Below, one piece after another: positions 1 to 7,547 of a stretch of DNA of 17,901 bases; position 1 is the first letter of the stretch; each line of letters starts with the position of its first letter. The stretch covers positions 1 through 17,901 of the forward strand of contig JALQYS010000206.1 of the NCBI GenBank assembly GCA_023254015.1, read 5' to 3'. Position numbers and translations under genes: made by a program. The DNA comes from Paracoccaceae bacterium (GTDB lineage Bacteria > Pseudomonadota > Alphaproteobacteria > Rhodobacterales > Rhodobacteraceae). The notes beneath the pieces were generated by a model, which ran no database searches, was not told the DNA's origin, and saw nothing but the letters and a program-made list of their open reading frames with translations.

Positions 1-1
1 A

Positions 2-82
2 GCTGGAACTATTGAAGAGGGACTGAGAATTTATAAAAGTCTAAATGCTGATAATGTTATGATAAAAATTCCTGCAACAGAT
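2..82 (+). CDS. Transaldolase internal fragment (foreign, low GC)
   Basis: Frame 2 reads without a stop for 27 codons and ends in NVMIKIPATD, the strand around the Schiff-base lysine of the transaldolase family (lysine codon at 65-67). Transaldolase moves a dihydroxyacetone unit between sugar phosphates in the pentose phosphate pathway. Both ends are missing: the 5' end is off the window, and homology stops at about position 82, where the sequence becomes the GC-rich hydrolase gene on the other strand. Base composition is 26 G/C in 82, against a GC-rich remainder. I read it as sequence from another organism, such as a low-GC Firmicute or spirochaete, joined during assembly. The family call rests on a short but characteristic stretch. 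Confidence 0.7.
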
Positions 83-338
83 ATTCGTCCGCCATCAGCC
101 CTTCGGATTCGCCGGTGCCGCGCATGTCGACACGGATCGAGGCGAAACCGTTCTGGGCAAAAAAGCCGTGCATCGGCTCATCCCGACCGCGGGTTCCGTC
201 GCGTTTGCGGTAGGGGATGTATTCCAGAACGGCCGGCGCGGCCGGTCCGGTCAGACCCTGCGGCAGCCACAGACGCGCGCTGAGCCGGCATCCGTCGCGC
301 ATGGTGATCCAGACATGCTCGATGACTTCAGGTTTCAT
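81..338 (-). CDS. CocE/NonD (peptidase S15-like) hydrolase, N-terminal 86 residues
   Basis: This is the start of an alpha/beta-hydrolase of the X-Pro dipeptidyl-peptidase/cocaine-esterase family, which cleaves amide or ester bonds with a Ser-Asp-His triad. Recognisable pieces are the N-terminal MRDGCRLSARLWLP strand pair, LEYIPYRKRDG (residues 39-48) and the VDMRGTGESEG segment (70-80), followed by LMADEY. Homology ends at DEY (codons down to 81). The seven residues that follow before a stop come from the foreign leader sequence and are not part of the protein. The nucleophile serine region is missing. The ATG at 338 has a good ribosome site (GGAAGG, 6 nt upstream). The gene lies 33 bp after the ABC ATPase gene, so it is probably the last gene of the peptide-import operon and may act on the imported compound in the cytoplasm. 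No signal peptide is visible. Confidence 0.85.
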
Positions 339-371
339 CTCGATCCTTCCCAGATGTTCGACCGGGCGGGC

Positions 372-1985
372 TTAACGCGCGCGCCTGGCCATGATGTCGT
401 TCAGCCAGTCCTGCCGAAGCTCCGGCACGGATTCGAGCAGGGTGCGCGTGTAACTGTCTTGCGGCGCGGCAAAGAGATCGGCCGTCGGCCGGTCCTCGAC
501 GATCCGCCCCTTGCGCATCACCACCGTCCGCTCGGCCAGGCGGCGGACGACAGAGAGGTCATGCGTGATGAAGAGGTAGGTCACGCCCAGCTCGTCCTGA
601 AGCCGGCGCAAGAGGTTCAGGATGTCTTCGGCGATCAGCGGATCCAGCGCGGATGTGACCTCATCGCAGATCAGCAGATCCGGCTCGGCCGCCAGCGCCC
701 GGGCGATGCAGACGCGCTGCTTTTGCCCCCCCGAAAGCGCGCCCGGCAACCGGTCTGCGAATTCGTCCGACAGTCCGATCAGCGACAAGAGCCGCCGCAG
801 CTCGGCACGCAGGGCCGCCCCTTTCAGCCCACGATAAAACTCCAGCGGCCGGCTGATCATCTCGCCCACCGTCTGCCGCGGGTTAAGCGCGACATCGGGC
901 AGCTGATAGATCATCTGGATCGCCTTCAGATCGGCGCGTGTCCGCTGGCGGTAGCTGTTCGCCAGCGCGCGCCCGGCAAACTCCACCCGGCCCGAAGAGG
1001 GCGGCAACAAACCCGCAACCAGCCGGGCCAACGTTGATTTGCCGGAACCGGATTCCCCGACGATGGCCAGCGTCTGGCCACGGCGCAGGGTCAGCGACAC
1101 ATCGCTGAGAACGGTCAGACCGGAATATCCGGCGGTCACACCCTCCAACGACAAGAGCGTGTCCCCCTCGGCCGCGCGGCCAGACTGCGCCGGGCGCAGG
1201 GAGCCCACCCGCTCGGCCACCAGACGCCGGGTGTATTCGGCCTTGGGTGCCTGCAACAGGTCTCCGGTGGGACCGCTTTCCACCTCTTTGCCGTGGCGAA
1301 GCACCATCAGCCGGTCCGCGATCTGCGCGACAACGGCAAGATCATGGGTGATGTAGAGCGCCGACGTGCCATAGCGGCGCATCGTGTCACGCAACAGCGC
1401 CAGCACCTCGATCTGGGTGGTCACGTCCAGCGCCGTGGTCGGTTCGTCCAGAACCAGCACATCCGGCTTGGCCGACATGGCCATGGCCATCATCGCGCGC
1501 TGCAACTGGCCACCTGATACCTGATGCGGATAGCGCGCGCCAAAGGTTTCGGGGTTGGGCAACTGCAGCGCGTGGAACAACTCCAGCATCCAGGCCCGGG
1601 CCTCTGGAACCGACATGATGCCGTGCTGAACCGGCGCTTCGATGATCTGGCGATCCAGCCGCATCGAGGGATCGAAAGCGGCGGCGGCGCTTTGCGCGAC
1701 ATAGGCGATGCGGGCACCGCGCATCGCCTCGCGCGTGGCTTTGCCGCCTGTTGTCAGCTCGGTGCCGGCCAGGGTGATCTGGCCGCCGGAAATCTTGCAG
1801 CCACCGCGACCATAGCCCATCGCAGCCAGGCCGATGGTGGATTTCCCGGCGCCGGATTCGCCAATCAGGCCAAGAACTTCGCCGCGCGCCAGATCAAGAG
1901 AGATGCCATCCACAAGCACGGCGCCATTCGGAGCGGTGACGCGAAGGTCGCGTATGGACAGGACGGGTTCTGCGGGGGCGCTCAA
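372..1985 (-). CDS. Peptide-type ABC transporter, fused double ATP-binding protein
   Basis: This 537-residue protein joins two complete nucleotide-binding domains, as in YejF or GsiA, instead of separate DppD and DppF subunits. Domain 1 has Walker A GESGAGKS (42-49), signature VSGGQ (156-160), Walker B LVLDE (177-181) and switch His214. Domain 2 has Walker A GESGSGKS (310-317), LSGGQ (417-421), Walker B ending CDE (440-442) and His475. Each domain is followed by the short tail typical of oligopeptide ATPases (for example APKAEYTRRL after domain 1). It powers the two permeases encoded just upstream. Its ATG overlaps the end of the second permease gene by 4 nt (ATGA), which indicates translational coupling. 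Domain 1 has SAAAAFDPS after the Q-loop glutamine, where DPMxSLNP is more usual; this is a mild deviation, and all catalytic residues are present. Confidence 0.95.
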   Translation of the reverse strand: MSAPAEPVLSIRDLRVTAPNGAVLVDGISLDLARGEVLGLIGESGAGKSTIGLAAMGYGRGGCKISGGQITLAGTELTTGGKATREAMRGARIAYVAQSAAAAFDPSMRLDRQIIEAPVQHGIMSVPEARAWMLELFHALQLPNPETFGARYPHQVSGGQLQRAMMAMAMSAKPDVLVLDEPTTALDVTTQIEVLALLRDTMRRYGTSALYITHDLAVVAQIADRLMVLRHGKEVESGPTGDLLQAPKAEYTRRLVAERVGSLRPAQSGRAAEGDTLLSLEGVTAGYSGLTVLSDVSLTLRRGQTLAIVGESGSGKSTLARLVAGLLPPSSGRVEFAGRALANSYRQRTRADLKAIQMIYQLPDVALNPRQTVGEMISRPLEFYRGLKGAALRAELRRLLSLIGLSDEFADRLPGALSGGQKQRVCIARALAAEPDLLICDEVTSALDPLIAEDILNLLRRLQDELGVTYLFITHDLSVVRRLAERTVVMRKGRIVEDRPTADLFAAPQDSYTRTLLESVPELRQDWLNDIMARRAR

Positions 1986-2812
1986 CGGTTTTCTCCTTGC
2001 ACCGTGGTCCGCCCGGCCAAAAGCCAGTCGACCACAAGGTTCACCCCGATTGTCAGCAGCGCGATCGCGGCGGCGGGGAACAGCGGCGCATAAAGGCCGT
2101 AAAGGATGCCCTGTTGGTTGTCGCGCACCATGCCCCCCCAGTCGGCAAAGGGAGGTTGCACACCAAGCCCAAGATAGGACAGGCCGGCAACGAACAGAAA
2201 GGTAAAGCAGAACCGCAACCCGAATTCGGCCACCAGCGGCGGCATCGCATTGGGCAGGATCTCCTTGCGGATCATCCAGAAAATGCCTTCGCCGCGCAAA
2301 CGGGCGACCTCGGCGTATTCCATCGCGTTGATGCCCTGCGCCAGAACGCGCGACAGCCGGAAAACCCGGGTGGAATCCAGAAGGCCGATGGTGATGATCA
2401 GCACCGGCAGGCTGGAGCCCAGTGCCTGCAGCACCACCAATGCCGAAATCAGCACCGGCACGCTCATGATGGCATCAACGCCGCGCGACATCACCACATC
2501 GGTCACACCGCCGCGGATGGCCGCCAGAACGCCCAGCGGCACGCCGATGGAAAAGGACAACCCCACCGCCAGAAGCGACACACCGATTGACAGTTGCGCG
2601 CCATAAAGCATGCGCGAAAGCATGTCGCGCCCGTTCTGGTCAAGGCCCAGAAGATGGTCGGCCGAAGGGCCGGCGAAAGGGATGCCAAGGGTTTCTTCCT
2701 GACCGTAGGGTGCCAGCATCGGACCCGCAAGGAAGATCACCAGATTGAAGGCAATCAGCGCCAGGCCGATCCAGCTTGTCAGCGTCAGTTTTCTGTTCGT
2801 CATGCCAGTCAT
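1982..2812 (-). CDS. Peptide-type ABC transporter permease (DppC-like)
   Basis: This 276-residue inner-membrane subunit belongs to the DppC/OppC family. It has an N-terminal membrane segment (about residues 14-34), then the family marker HLLGLDQNGRDMLSRMLYGA (about 53-72), several hydrophobic helices, and the EAA-type cytoplasmic loop AEVARLRGEGIFWMIRKEILPNAMP that contacts the ATPase. The C-terminal part has the usual GLGVQPPFADWGGM segment. It pairs with the upstream permease to form the channel. The start is placed at 2812, 4 nt after the stop of the preceding gene. An in-frame ATG three codons later (2803) is also possible because neither has a strong ribosome site. The 3' end overlaps the ATPase gene. 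Confidence 0.94.
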   Translation of the reverse strand: MTGMTNRKLTLTSWIGLALIAFNLVIFLAGPMLAPYGQEETLGIPFAGPSADHLLGLDQNGRDMLSRMLYGAQLSIGVSLLAVGLSFSIGVPLGVLAAIRGGVTDVVMSRGVDAIMSVPVLISALVVLQALGSSLPVLIITIGLLDSTRVFRLSRVLAQGINAMEYAEVARLRGEGIFWMIRKEILPNAMPPLVAEFGLRFCFTFLFVAGLSYLGLGVQPPFADWGGMVRDNQQGILYGLYAPLFPAAAIALLTIGVNLVVDWLLAGRTTVQGENR

Positions 2813-2816
2813 GGTG

Positions 2817-3776
2817 TCAGCTTTCGGACATGCGCGGGTGACGAAGACGCGGGTTCAAGGCGATGGCCCCGATGTCCGCAACCATGTTCAACAGGATATA
2901 GGCCACGGCAAAGACCATCGCCGCCGCCTGCACCATCGGCAGGTCACGTTTGGACACCGCATCCACCATGAACCGCCCCAGGCCGTTGTAGTTGAACACC
3001 GCCTCGACCAGCACCACGCCGGTGATGAGATAGGCGATGTTGAAGGCGACGACGTTGATGATCGGCGCGGCGGCATTTGGGACCGCGTGGCGCAGAACCA
3101 CACGGCTGTTTGGCAGGCCCTTGAGGTAGGTCATCTCGATATAGGGTTGGTCCATCACCGCAAGAACGGCCGTGCGCGTCATCCGCATCACCTGCGCCAC
3201 CGTCACCAGCGTCAGCACGGTCATCGGCAGGGTTGTGGCCTTCAGCCAGGCCAAAAGGCCCATGCCGTCATAGGTATCGGCCAGGCTTGGCAGCAGCCCG
3301 CTTTGCACCGACAAAAGCAGGATGAGCAGCAGGCCAAGAAAGTATTCCGGCAAGGACACGGTCGCCAAGGCCACCACATTGGTGGCACGGTCGAAAAAGG
3401 AATTGCGCCAGACCGCGGTGCAGATCCCCAGCGTCACGGCCAGGGGCAGCGACACCGCCGCGGCATAGGCCGCCAGCGACATGGTGTTCAGGAACCGGGG
3501 CCACAGCAGATCGGCGACCGGCTGGCGGTTGGTCAGGGACTGACCAAGATCCCCCTGAACAAACCCGATCGCCCATTCCACGTAGCGCTGGCTTGCCGGA
3601 ACATCGAGGCCAAGCGTCTGGCGCAGCGCGGCAAGCGATTCAGGGGTGGCGTTCTGGCCCAGGATGGCAGCGGCGACATCCCCCGGAAGCAGCTCTGTCC
3701 CGGCGAACACCAGGACAGAGACAATCCACAGGGTCAGAACGCTCCAACCCAGCCTCACAAGAACAAGGCGGGTCAT
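2817..3776 (-). CDS. Peptide-type ABC transporter permease (DppB-like)
   Basis: This 319-residue inner-membrane subunit is of the DppB/OppB family. It begins with the typical first helix (VLVRLGWSVLTLWIVSVLVF), followed by the periplasmic region with LPGDVAAAILGQNATPE and the RYVEWAIGFVQGDLGQSL motif characteristic of DppB proteins. The later helices include the EAA loop (TYLKGLPNSRVVLRHAVPNA) that docks on the ATP-binding subunit. Its ATG overlaps the TAA of the binding-protein gene by one base (TAATG), so the two are almost certainly translated from one transcript. Together with the DppC-like subunit it forms the translocation path for peptides or peptide-like compounds such as opines. Confidence 0.95.
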   Translation of the reverse strand: MTRLVLVRLGWSVLTLWIVSVLVFAGTELLPGDVAAAILGQNATPESLAALRQTLGLDVPASQRYVEWAIGFVQGDLGQSLTNRQPVADLLWPRFLNTMSLAAYAAAVSLPLAVTLGICTAVWRNSFFDRATNVVALATVSLPEYFLGLLLILLLSVQSGLLPSLADTYDGMGLLAWLKATTLPMTVLTLVTVAQVMRMTRTAVLAVMDQPYIEMTYLKGLPNSRVVLRHAVPNAAAPIINVVAFNIAYLITGVVLVEAVFNYNGLGRFMVDAVSKRDLPMVQAAAMVFAVAYILLNMVADIGAIALNPRLRHPRMSES

Positions 3777-5329
3777 TACGCTTCCAGCCAGATCTTTTCG
3801 GCCATCCGCGCGCCCATCAGGTTGAACATCGGGTGGGGTTGCACGCCCTTCACCTTGGTGGCCGTCGCGTCGATGTAATCCCCGAACATCGGGATCATTG
3901 CCCCACCCTCGTTGCTGATCAGCTCTTGCAGGTGCCAGTAGATCTCGCGCCGGCGGTTTTCATCCAGAAGCGCGCGCGCCTCGACCAGGAGCTTGTCGAA
4001 CTCGTCATTGGCCCAGCGGGTATCGTTCTGCGCCGAGGCGGATTGATAGGCGATGGTCAGCATCTGGTCGGCGGTGGGCCGCCCGCCCCAGAAAGACATG
4101 CAGAACGGCGCCTTCATCCAGACATTGTCCCAATAGCCGTCCGCGGGTTCGCGCTTTACGTCAACCGTGATGCCGCCAGCCGCCGCCGCGGTGCGGAAAA
4201 CCGCCGCCGCATCCACCGCGCCCGGGAAAGCCGCATCCGAAGACGCGAGCGTCACCGACAGCGTGTCCAGCCCGGCCTGCTTGAGATAGAACTTCGCCTT
4301 TTCCGGATCATAGGCGCGCTGCGGCAATTCGCTGTTGTAAAAACGGTCAGTGGTGGGGATGGGGTGATCGTTGCCCAGCCGGCCATTGCCCAGCAATGCG
4401 GTCTGCAGCAGCTGCTCGCGGTCGATCGCATGTTTGATCGCCATGCGCACATTGTTGTCGCTGAACGGTGCCTGGGTGCAATCCATCAGGAAGGTGAAAT
4501 GCTGTCCGCCCGCCGAGCGCAAGATCTGCAGGTTCGGCGCCCGCGACAGCAGGTCCACCGTCTTGAAATCGACCCGGTTGATGGCATGCACCTGACCGGA
4601 CATCAGCGCATTGGTCCGGGCCGAGATATCATTGATGACGATCACCTCAACCGCATCGACATTCGCGCAGCCCGGCTTCCAGTAGCTTTCATTGCGCACA
4701 AAGCGCGCCCTCACGCCCGGCTCAAAGCTTTCCATCGTGAAGGGGCCGGTGCCGATCGGGTTCGACCAGTCCTGGAACCCATCCGGCACCACAAGGAAAT
4801 GATAGTCGGACAGCACATAGGGCAGATCGGCATTGCCACTTTCCAGCGTGATCTTCACCTCGCTGTCGGACAGCTTGGCCACATCCTTGAAAGCCGCCGC
4901 AACCGAACGAGCGGCCGAAGTGGTGTCGCCGCGATGGATGTTCAGCGAATAGACGATGTCATCGGCCATCAGCGTCTTGCCGTTGTGGAAGGTGACGCCC
5001 TGACGCACCTTGAACGTCCATTCCACCGCGCCTTCGGCAGCCGTCCAGCTTTCGAAAAGCTCGGGCTGGGCCACGTTGTCCTTGTCGATCTCGACCAGGC
5101 CGTTCATCACCATGTAGGCCTGGTTCACCGGCACCCAGTCGGTCAGCTTGCGCACATCGAAGTCATCGGTCGTCGAGCCGCCACCGATCCCCATAACGAA
5201 GACGCCGCCGCGTTGCGGCGTTTCCTGCGCCCGCAGCGGACGGCCCAGCACAGTGGCAAGCCCCAGCGCCGATGCACCTGCAAGCAGGCTTCTGCGGTCA
5301 AGGATCAGCCCTTTGGAATTGCTCGTCAT
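3776..5329 (-). CDS. Family 5 extracellular substrate-binding protein with Tat signal
   Basis: This 517-residue periplasmic receptor of the dipeptide/oligopeptide/nickel class (SBP family 5) is the first gene of the import operon. The N terminus has a twin-arginine signal: DRRSLLAG (RR at residues 12-13), a hydrophobic stretch of alanine, glycine and leucine, and a likely cleavage near LRAQ (about 34). There is no lipobox cysteine. Family features follow: WTFKVRQGVTFHNG (about 105-118), the DIVYSLN helix, IGTGPFTMESFEPG (about 192-205) and MAIKHAIDREQLL in the second half. The ATG at 5329 is preceded by a G-rich ribosome site (GGGGGG, 7 nt upstream). The ligand is unknown; peptides, opines or similar compounds are possible. 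A LysR gene and a LysR-type operator lie upstream. Confidence 0.94.
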   Translation of the reverse strand: MTSNSKGLILDRRSLLAGASALGLATVLGRPLRAQETPQRGGVFVMGIGGGSTTDDFDVRKLTDWVPVNQAYMVMNGLVEIDKDNVAQPELFESWTAAEGAVEWTFKVRQGVTFHNGKTLMADDIVYSLNIHRGDTTSAARSVAAAFKDVAKLSDSEVKITLESGNADLPYVLSDYHFLVVPDGFQDWSNPIGTGPFTMESFEPGVRARFVRNESYWKPGCANVDAVEVIVINDISARTNALMSGQVHAINRVDFKTVDLLSRAPNLQILRSAGGQHFTFLMDCTQAPFSDNNVRMAIKHAIDREQLLQTALLGNGRLGNDHPIPTTDRFYNSELPQRAYDPEKAKFYLKQAGLDTLSVTLASSDAAFPGAVDAAAVFRTAAAAGGITVDVKREPADGYWDNVWMKAPFCMSFWGGRPTADQMLTIAYQSASAQNDTRWANDEFDKLLVEARALLDENRRREIYWHLQELISNEGGAMIPMFGDYIDATATKVKGVQPHPMFNLMGARMAEKIWLEA

Positions 5330-5367
5330 TTGGTATCCCCCCTGTTGCCGGACGCTGCCCTATCAGC

Positions 5368-5396
5368 GCTATAGGCCTCGGGTTCTGACGCTAAAC
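5368..5396 (-). promoter_or_regulatory. Possible activator-dependent promoter of the peptide-import operon
   Basis: Reading the - strand, TATAGC (5373-5368) could serve as the -10 box, and the hexamer 17 bp upstream (GTTTAG, 5396-5391) matches the -35 consensus very poorly. A weak -35 would suit a promoter that needs an activator. Transcription would start near 5361, about 32 nt before the binding-protein ATG. That places the palindrome at 5418-5432 near -64, the usual position of a LysR recognition site. The assignment is by inspection and is tentative. Confidence 0.35.
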
Positions 5397-5432
5397 TGTC
5401 ATAGATTTGTAGAGCAAATGACAAATTGTCAT
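5397..5432 (-). promoter_or_regulatory. Putative LysR-type operator upstream of the peptide-import operon
   Basis: Positions 5418-5432 form a perfect 15-bp palindrome, ATGACAA-A-TTGTCAT (7-1-7). Its inner part TGACAAATTGTCA fits the T-N11-A box of LysR-type regulators. A further half-site TGTCAT lies at 5397-5402, next to the possible -35 box, as expected for the activation site. The region is AT-rich compared with its surroundings. The LysR-family gene starting at 6381 is the obvious candidate regulator. The palindrome is seen directly; its function is inferred. Confidence 0.55.
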
Positions 5433-5505
5433 GGCCCCATGCATCGCGGATCCGACCCGGCAATCGGGATTGACCGGCACTTCGGTCGGGGTCTCGGTCA
5501 GGGTC

Positions 5506-6381
5506 TTAGCGGTTGCTTGCCAAAAGCCAGTCGGCGACGCGGCGCGCAAGCTGGCGCATGTGCCGTTCGGCGGGGCGCAACAGGTAATAGCCGCCACGCC
5601 CCAAAAGGACATGCGGATGTGCCGGGATCAACTTGCCCGAGGCGAGATCGTCGCGGATCAACCAGGTCCAGCCCATCGCCACGCCAAGCCCGTCACGCGC
5701 GGCCCGGATCGCCATGTCGTAATCGCTCAACTTCCAGCGCCGTACGTTTTGCGGCAGGGCCACCCCGGCATCTGACAGCCAGTTGCCCCAATCGGTCCAC
5801 TCTTTCAGCGTTTCTTCGATCGCAAGGATGACCGGCTGCTGTTGCTGCAACAATGGCTTCAGCGTCGGCGCCATGACAGGAACCATCTCCTCATGGCCAA
5901 GCTGGCCAAGCGTTCGGTCGGGCAGCGGGGTGGACAGGAAGCCGATGGCCAGATCATATTCGTCACCGCGCCGCTGTGCAGAACTGTCATCGACACGCAG
6001 CTTCAGCTCCAGATTGGGAAATTCAGCGCTTAGTCCGGCAAGGCGCGGCACAAGCCAAAGCTCTCCAACGGCGCGCGAACATGAGATTGTCAGTCGCCCC
6101 TGCGCCTGCCGTTTCAGGGAACGGTCCCCCAGATTGGTCAGCACATCCAGAGCCGCCGCAACCTCTTGGGCGTATTCTGCCCCGATCCGCGTCAGCACCA
6201 CGCCCGAAGCCGTCCTCTCGAACAGCTCGACCCCGACATCTTCTTCAAGCCGCAGGATCCGCCGACTGATCCCGCTTTGCGTAAGCCCAAGCATCGTCGC
6301 GGCATCCGAAAAACTGGCGCAGCGCGCCACCATCTGGAACGCGATCAGGGATTTGAGCGGGGGGATTCCGTCGGTCTCCAA
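5506..6381 (-). CDS. LysR-family transcriptional regulator (GcvA-like)
   Basis: This DNA-binding regulator has an N-terminal winged helix-turn-helix (IPPLKSLIAFQMVARCASFSDAA, then the recognition helix QSGISRRILRLEEDVG) and a C-terminal co-inducer domain starting near GRLTISCSRAVGELWLVPRL. The IPPL opening is typical of the GcvA-like subgroup. I place the start at the TTG at 6381, which gives 291 residues, the usual family length, and has GGGAGG 8 nt upstream. A longer reading from a TTG at 6486 adds 35 residues without family similarity. The gene lies directly upstream of the peptide-import operon on the same strand, with a LysR-type palindrome in between, so it probably controls that operon. 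The operon could also be read partly from the LysR promoter, as no strong terminator is seen after it. Confidence 0.92.
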   Translation of the reverse strand: METDGIPPLKSLIAFQMVARCASFSDAATMLGLTQSGISRRILRLEEDVGVELFERTASGVVLTRIGAEYAQEVAAALDVLTNLGDRSLKRQAQGRLTISCSRAVGELWLVPRLAGLSAEFPNLELKLRVDDSSAQRRGDEYDLAIGFLSTPLPDRTLGQLGHEEMVPVMAPTLKPLLQQQQPVILAIEETLKEWTDWGNWLSDAGVALPQNVRRWKLSDYDMAIRAARDGLGVAMGWTWLIRDDLASGKLIPAHPHVLLGRGGYYLLRPAERHMRQLARRVADWLLASNR

Positions 6382-6565
6382 GGCAGCCGCCTCCCAGACA
6401 GTCAAAGGGATGATTTTCCTGCCCAAACCGCAAGAGAGGGCGCAATTTCGGGCCGTCAGCGTTGCCGGGCGTGCGGGTTTTGTCAATCGCGCCCGGATCC
6501 GGCAGATGCAGAAGGCCCAGAGCTATATGACCGACAGGGCCGCGCGGGATCGACAGCCGCGGGTT

Positions 6566-6853
6566 TCAGCGACCAGAGAGGTAATCCGACGCCACATAAC
6601 CGGTCACGCCCGGTGCGTTGGCAAGGGAGACGCGGCACCACTCCTGCCCCAGTTCCGTGACGCAGTCGCGCAGGATCAGTGGGGTGCCGTCGGGCAAGCC
6701 CAAAACCACCTTGAACCCCAGCCCGGGGCCCGCCCTCAGCTTCAGCAGCTCATCCGGACCGGCACGTTCGACCAAGACAGGGCGTCCCGCAACGCTGTTG
6801 CAGCCGGCAAGAACCGAAAGGGCAACTGCACTTATGGCAACAAGTTTCATCAT
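6566..6853 (-). CDS. Small SH3-domain lipoprotein
   Basis: This 95-residue protein starts with a lipoprotein signal: MMKLV, a hydrophobic stretch and the lipobox LAGC with the acylated cysteine at residue 18. The remainder is a bacterial SH3 (SH3b) fold: LKLRAGPGLGFKVVLGLPDG, then LGQEWCRVSL, then GVTGYVASDYL. Such domains often bind cell-wall peptides or other envelope partners. Two adjacent ATG codons (6853 and 6850) are possible starts, and GAGG lies 5 nt before the first. A longer reading from 6943 would place 30 residues before the lipobox and is unlikely. The protein is probably anchored in the inner or outer membrane facing the periplasm. Its specific role is unknown. The gene stands alone, 184 bp before the LysR start. 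Confidence 0.82.
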   Translation of the reverse strand: MMKLVAISAVALSVLAGCNSVAGRPVLVERAGPDELLKLRAGPGLGFKVVLGLPDGTPLILRDCVTELGQEWCRVSLANAPGVTGYVASDYLSGR

Positions 6854-6947
6854 GATGGCCTCGCATGCTTTTCCCACGCTGCTGCCACATTGTCTGAGGG
6901 TCGGCAACTGTTCCAGGAGATTTGCGGGCAACGCATCAGGCAATCCC

Positions 6948-6972
6948 GAAGCCGCGCTGGCGCGCGGCCTTC
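6948..6972 (-). terminator. GC-rich hairpin, possible terminator after the exported-protein gene
   Basis: CCGCGC (6952-6957) pairs with GCGCGG (6962-6967) around a 4-base loop. Flanking GAAG (6948-6951) pairs with CTTC (6969-6972) if one base bulges out. The hairpin lies about 45 bp past the stop of the leftward exported-protein gene. There is no run of T after it, so intrinsic termination is uncertain. It sits in the 163-bp gap before the SH3 lipoprotein gene. Confidence 0.35.
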
Positions 6973-7016
6973 ATCCCGGCTGTCTCAGGTGCGCCCTTGC
7001 CCCGGCAACTGGCGCC

Positions 7017-7529
7017 TCAGTCCAGCGCGAAATTTTCCGGGTTGACGGCAAGGCCCTGCGCATCCGGGGCGACCTGCGCCTTGTGGCGCGAGGTGGCGTG
7101 CCGCTTGCCCGTGGCCATGTCGCGCAGCCAGACATTTCTGCCGTCCGTCTCGACCCGATAGCTCACGCCGCCGATGTCAAGCACCTGCCCTCCGGTGCCA
7201 GCCGACAAGAGCTCGGTCCCGCCCAGAACAACCGGCTGACCGGAAAGGGGCGATCCGTCGCGCGCCATCACCGGCCCTGCCCCGGCCTCGGCGGCAACAG
7301 GGGCGTTGAAAGCATAATAGACCCCATCCGGCCAGAGACCGCCCTTCGTGTCAAAGACGGGGTGGCCATCGCTCCAGTCCAGAACGGAAATCACCATGCC
7401 GTCGCTGTCGCGCAGAAAGACCGTCGGCCGTGGCGCGAGCGTCGGGGAATTGCCCGGCAGGGAATCGGCAAGCGCTGGCACTGCCAAGACCAGAAGCAGG
7501 GTTGCAGACAAGGTAAGGCGGCTGAACAT
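7017..7529 (-). CDS. Exported protein of unknown function
   Basis: This 170-residue protein has a clear Sec signal peptide: basic MFSR, a leucine-rich core and a PALA-D cleavage site after residue 21. The mature part is about 149 residues without cysteine or membrane segments. It contains many short beta-prone stretches (PTVFLRDSDGMVISVLDWSDG, GGVSYRVETDGRNVWLRD), so a small periplasmic beta-rich domain is likely. I do not recognise the family. It follows the putative outer-membrane protein gene by 18 bp with a good ribosome site (AAGGAA, 6 nt before the ATG), so the two genes form an operon and the products may act together in the envelope. Confidence 0.82.
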   Translation of the reverse strand: MFSRLTLSATLLLVLAVPALADSLPGNSPTLAPRPTVFLRDSDGMVISVLDWSDGHPVFDTKGGLWPDGVYYAFNAPVAAEAGAGPVMARDGSPLSGQPVVLGGTELLSAGTGGQVLDIGGVSYRVETDGRNVWLRDMATGKRHATSRHKAQVAPDAQGLAVNPENFALD

Positions 7530-7547
7530 TGCGGTTCCTTTCGTTCA

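Noticed and set aside
57..80. Last seven residues and stop of the apparent hydrolase frame
   Set aside because: These codons lie in the foreign low-GC leader, so they are an accident of the join and not a real C terminus.
2745..3878. Open frame of 377 codons on the + strand
   Set aside because: It is antisense to the two permease genes and rich in His, Gln and Arg, typical of a shadow frame.
3593..5374. Open frame of 593 codons on the + strand
   Set aside because: It is antisense to the binding-protein gene. No family motif is visible, and the opposite strand carries a clear Tat signal and SBP motifs.
5456..5505. Short GACCG/CGGTC repeats after the LysR gene as a possible terminator
   Set aside because: The stem is only 5 bp with no T-run, too weak to call.
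6382..6486. 35-residue N-terminal extension of the LysR protein from a TTG at 6486
   Set aside because: The extension lacks family similarity. The TTG at 6381 has a better ribosome site and gives the usual LysR length.
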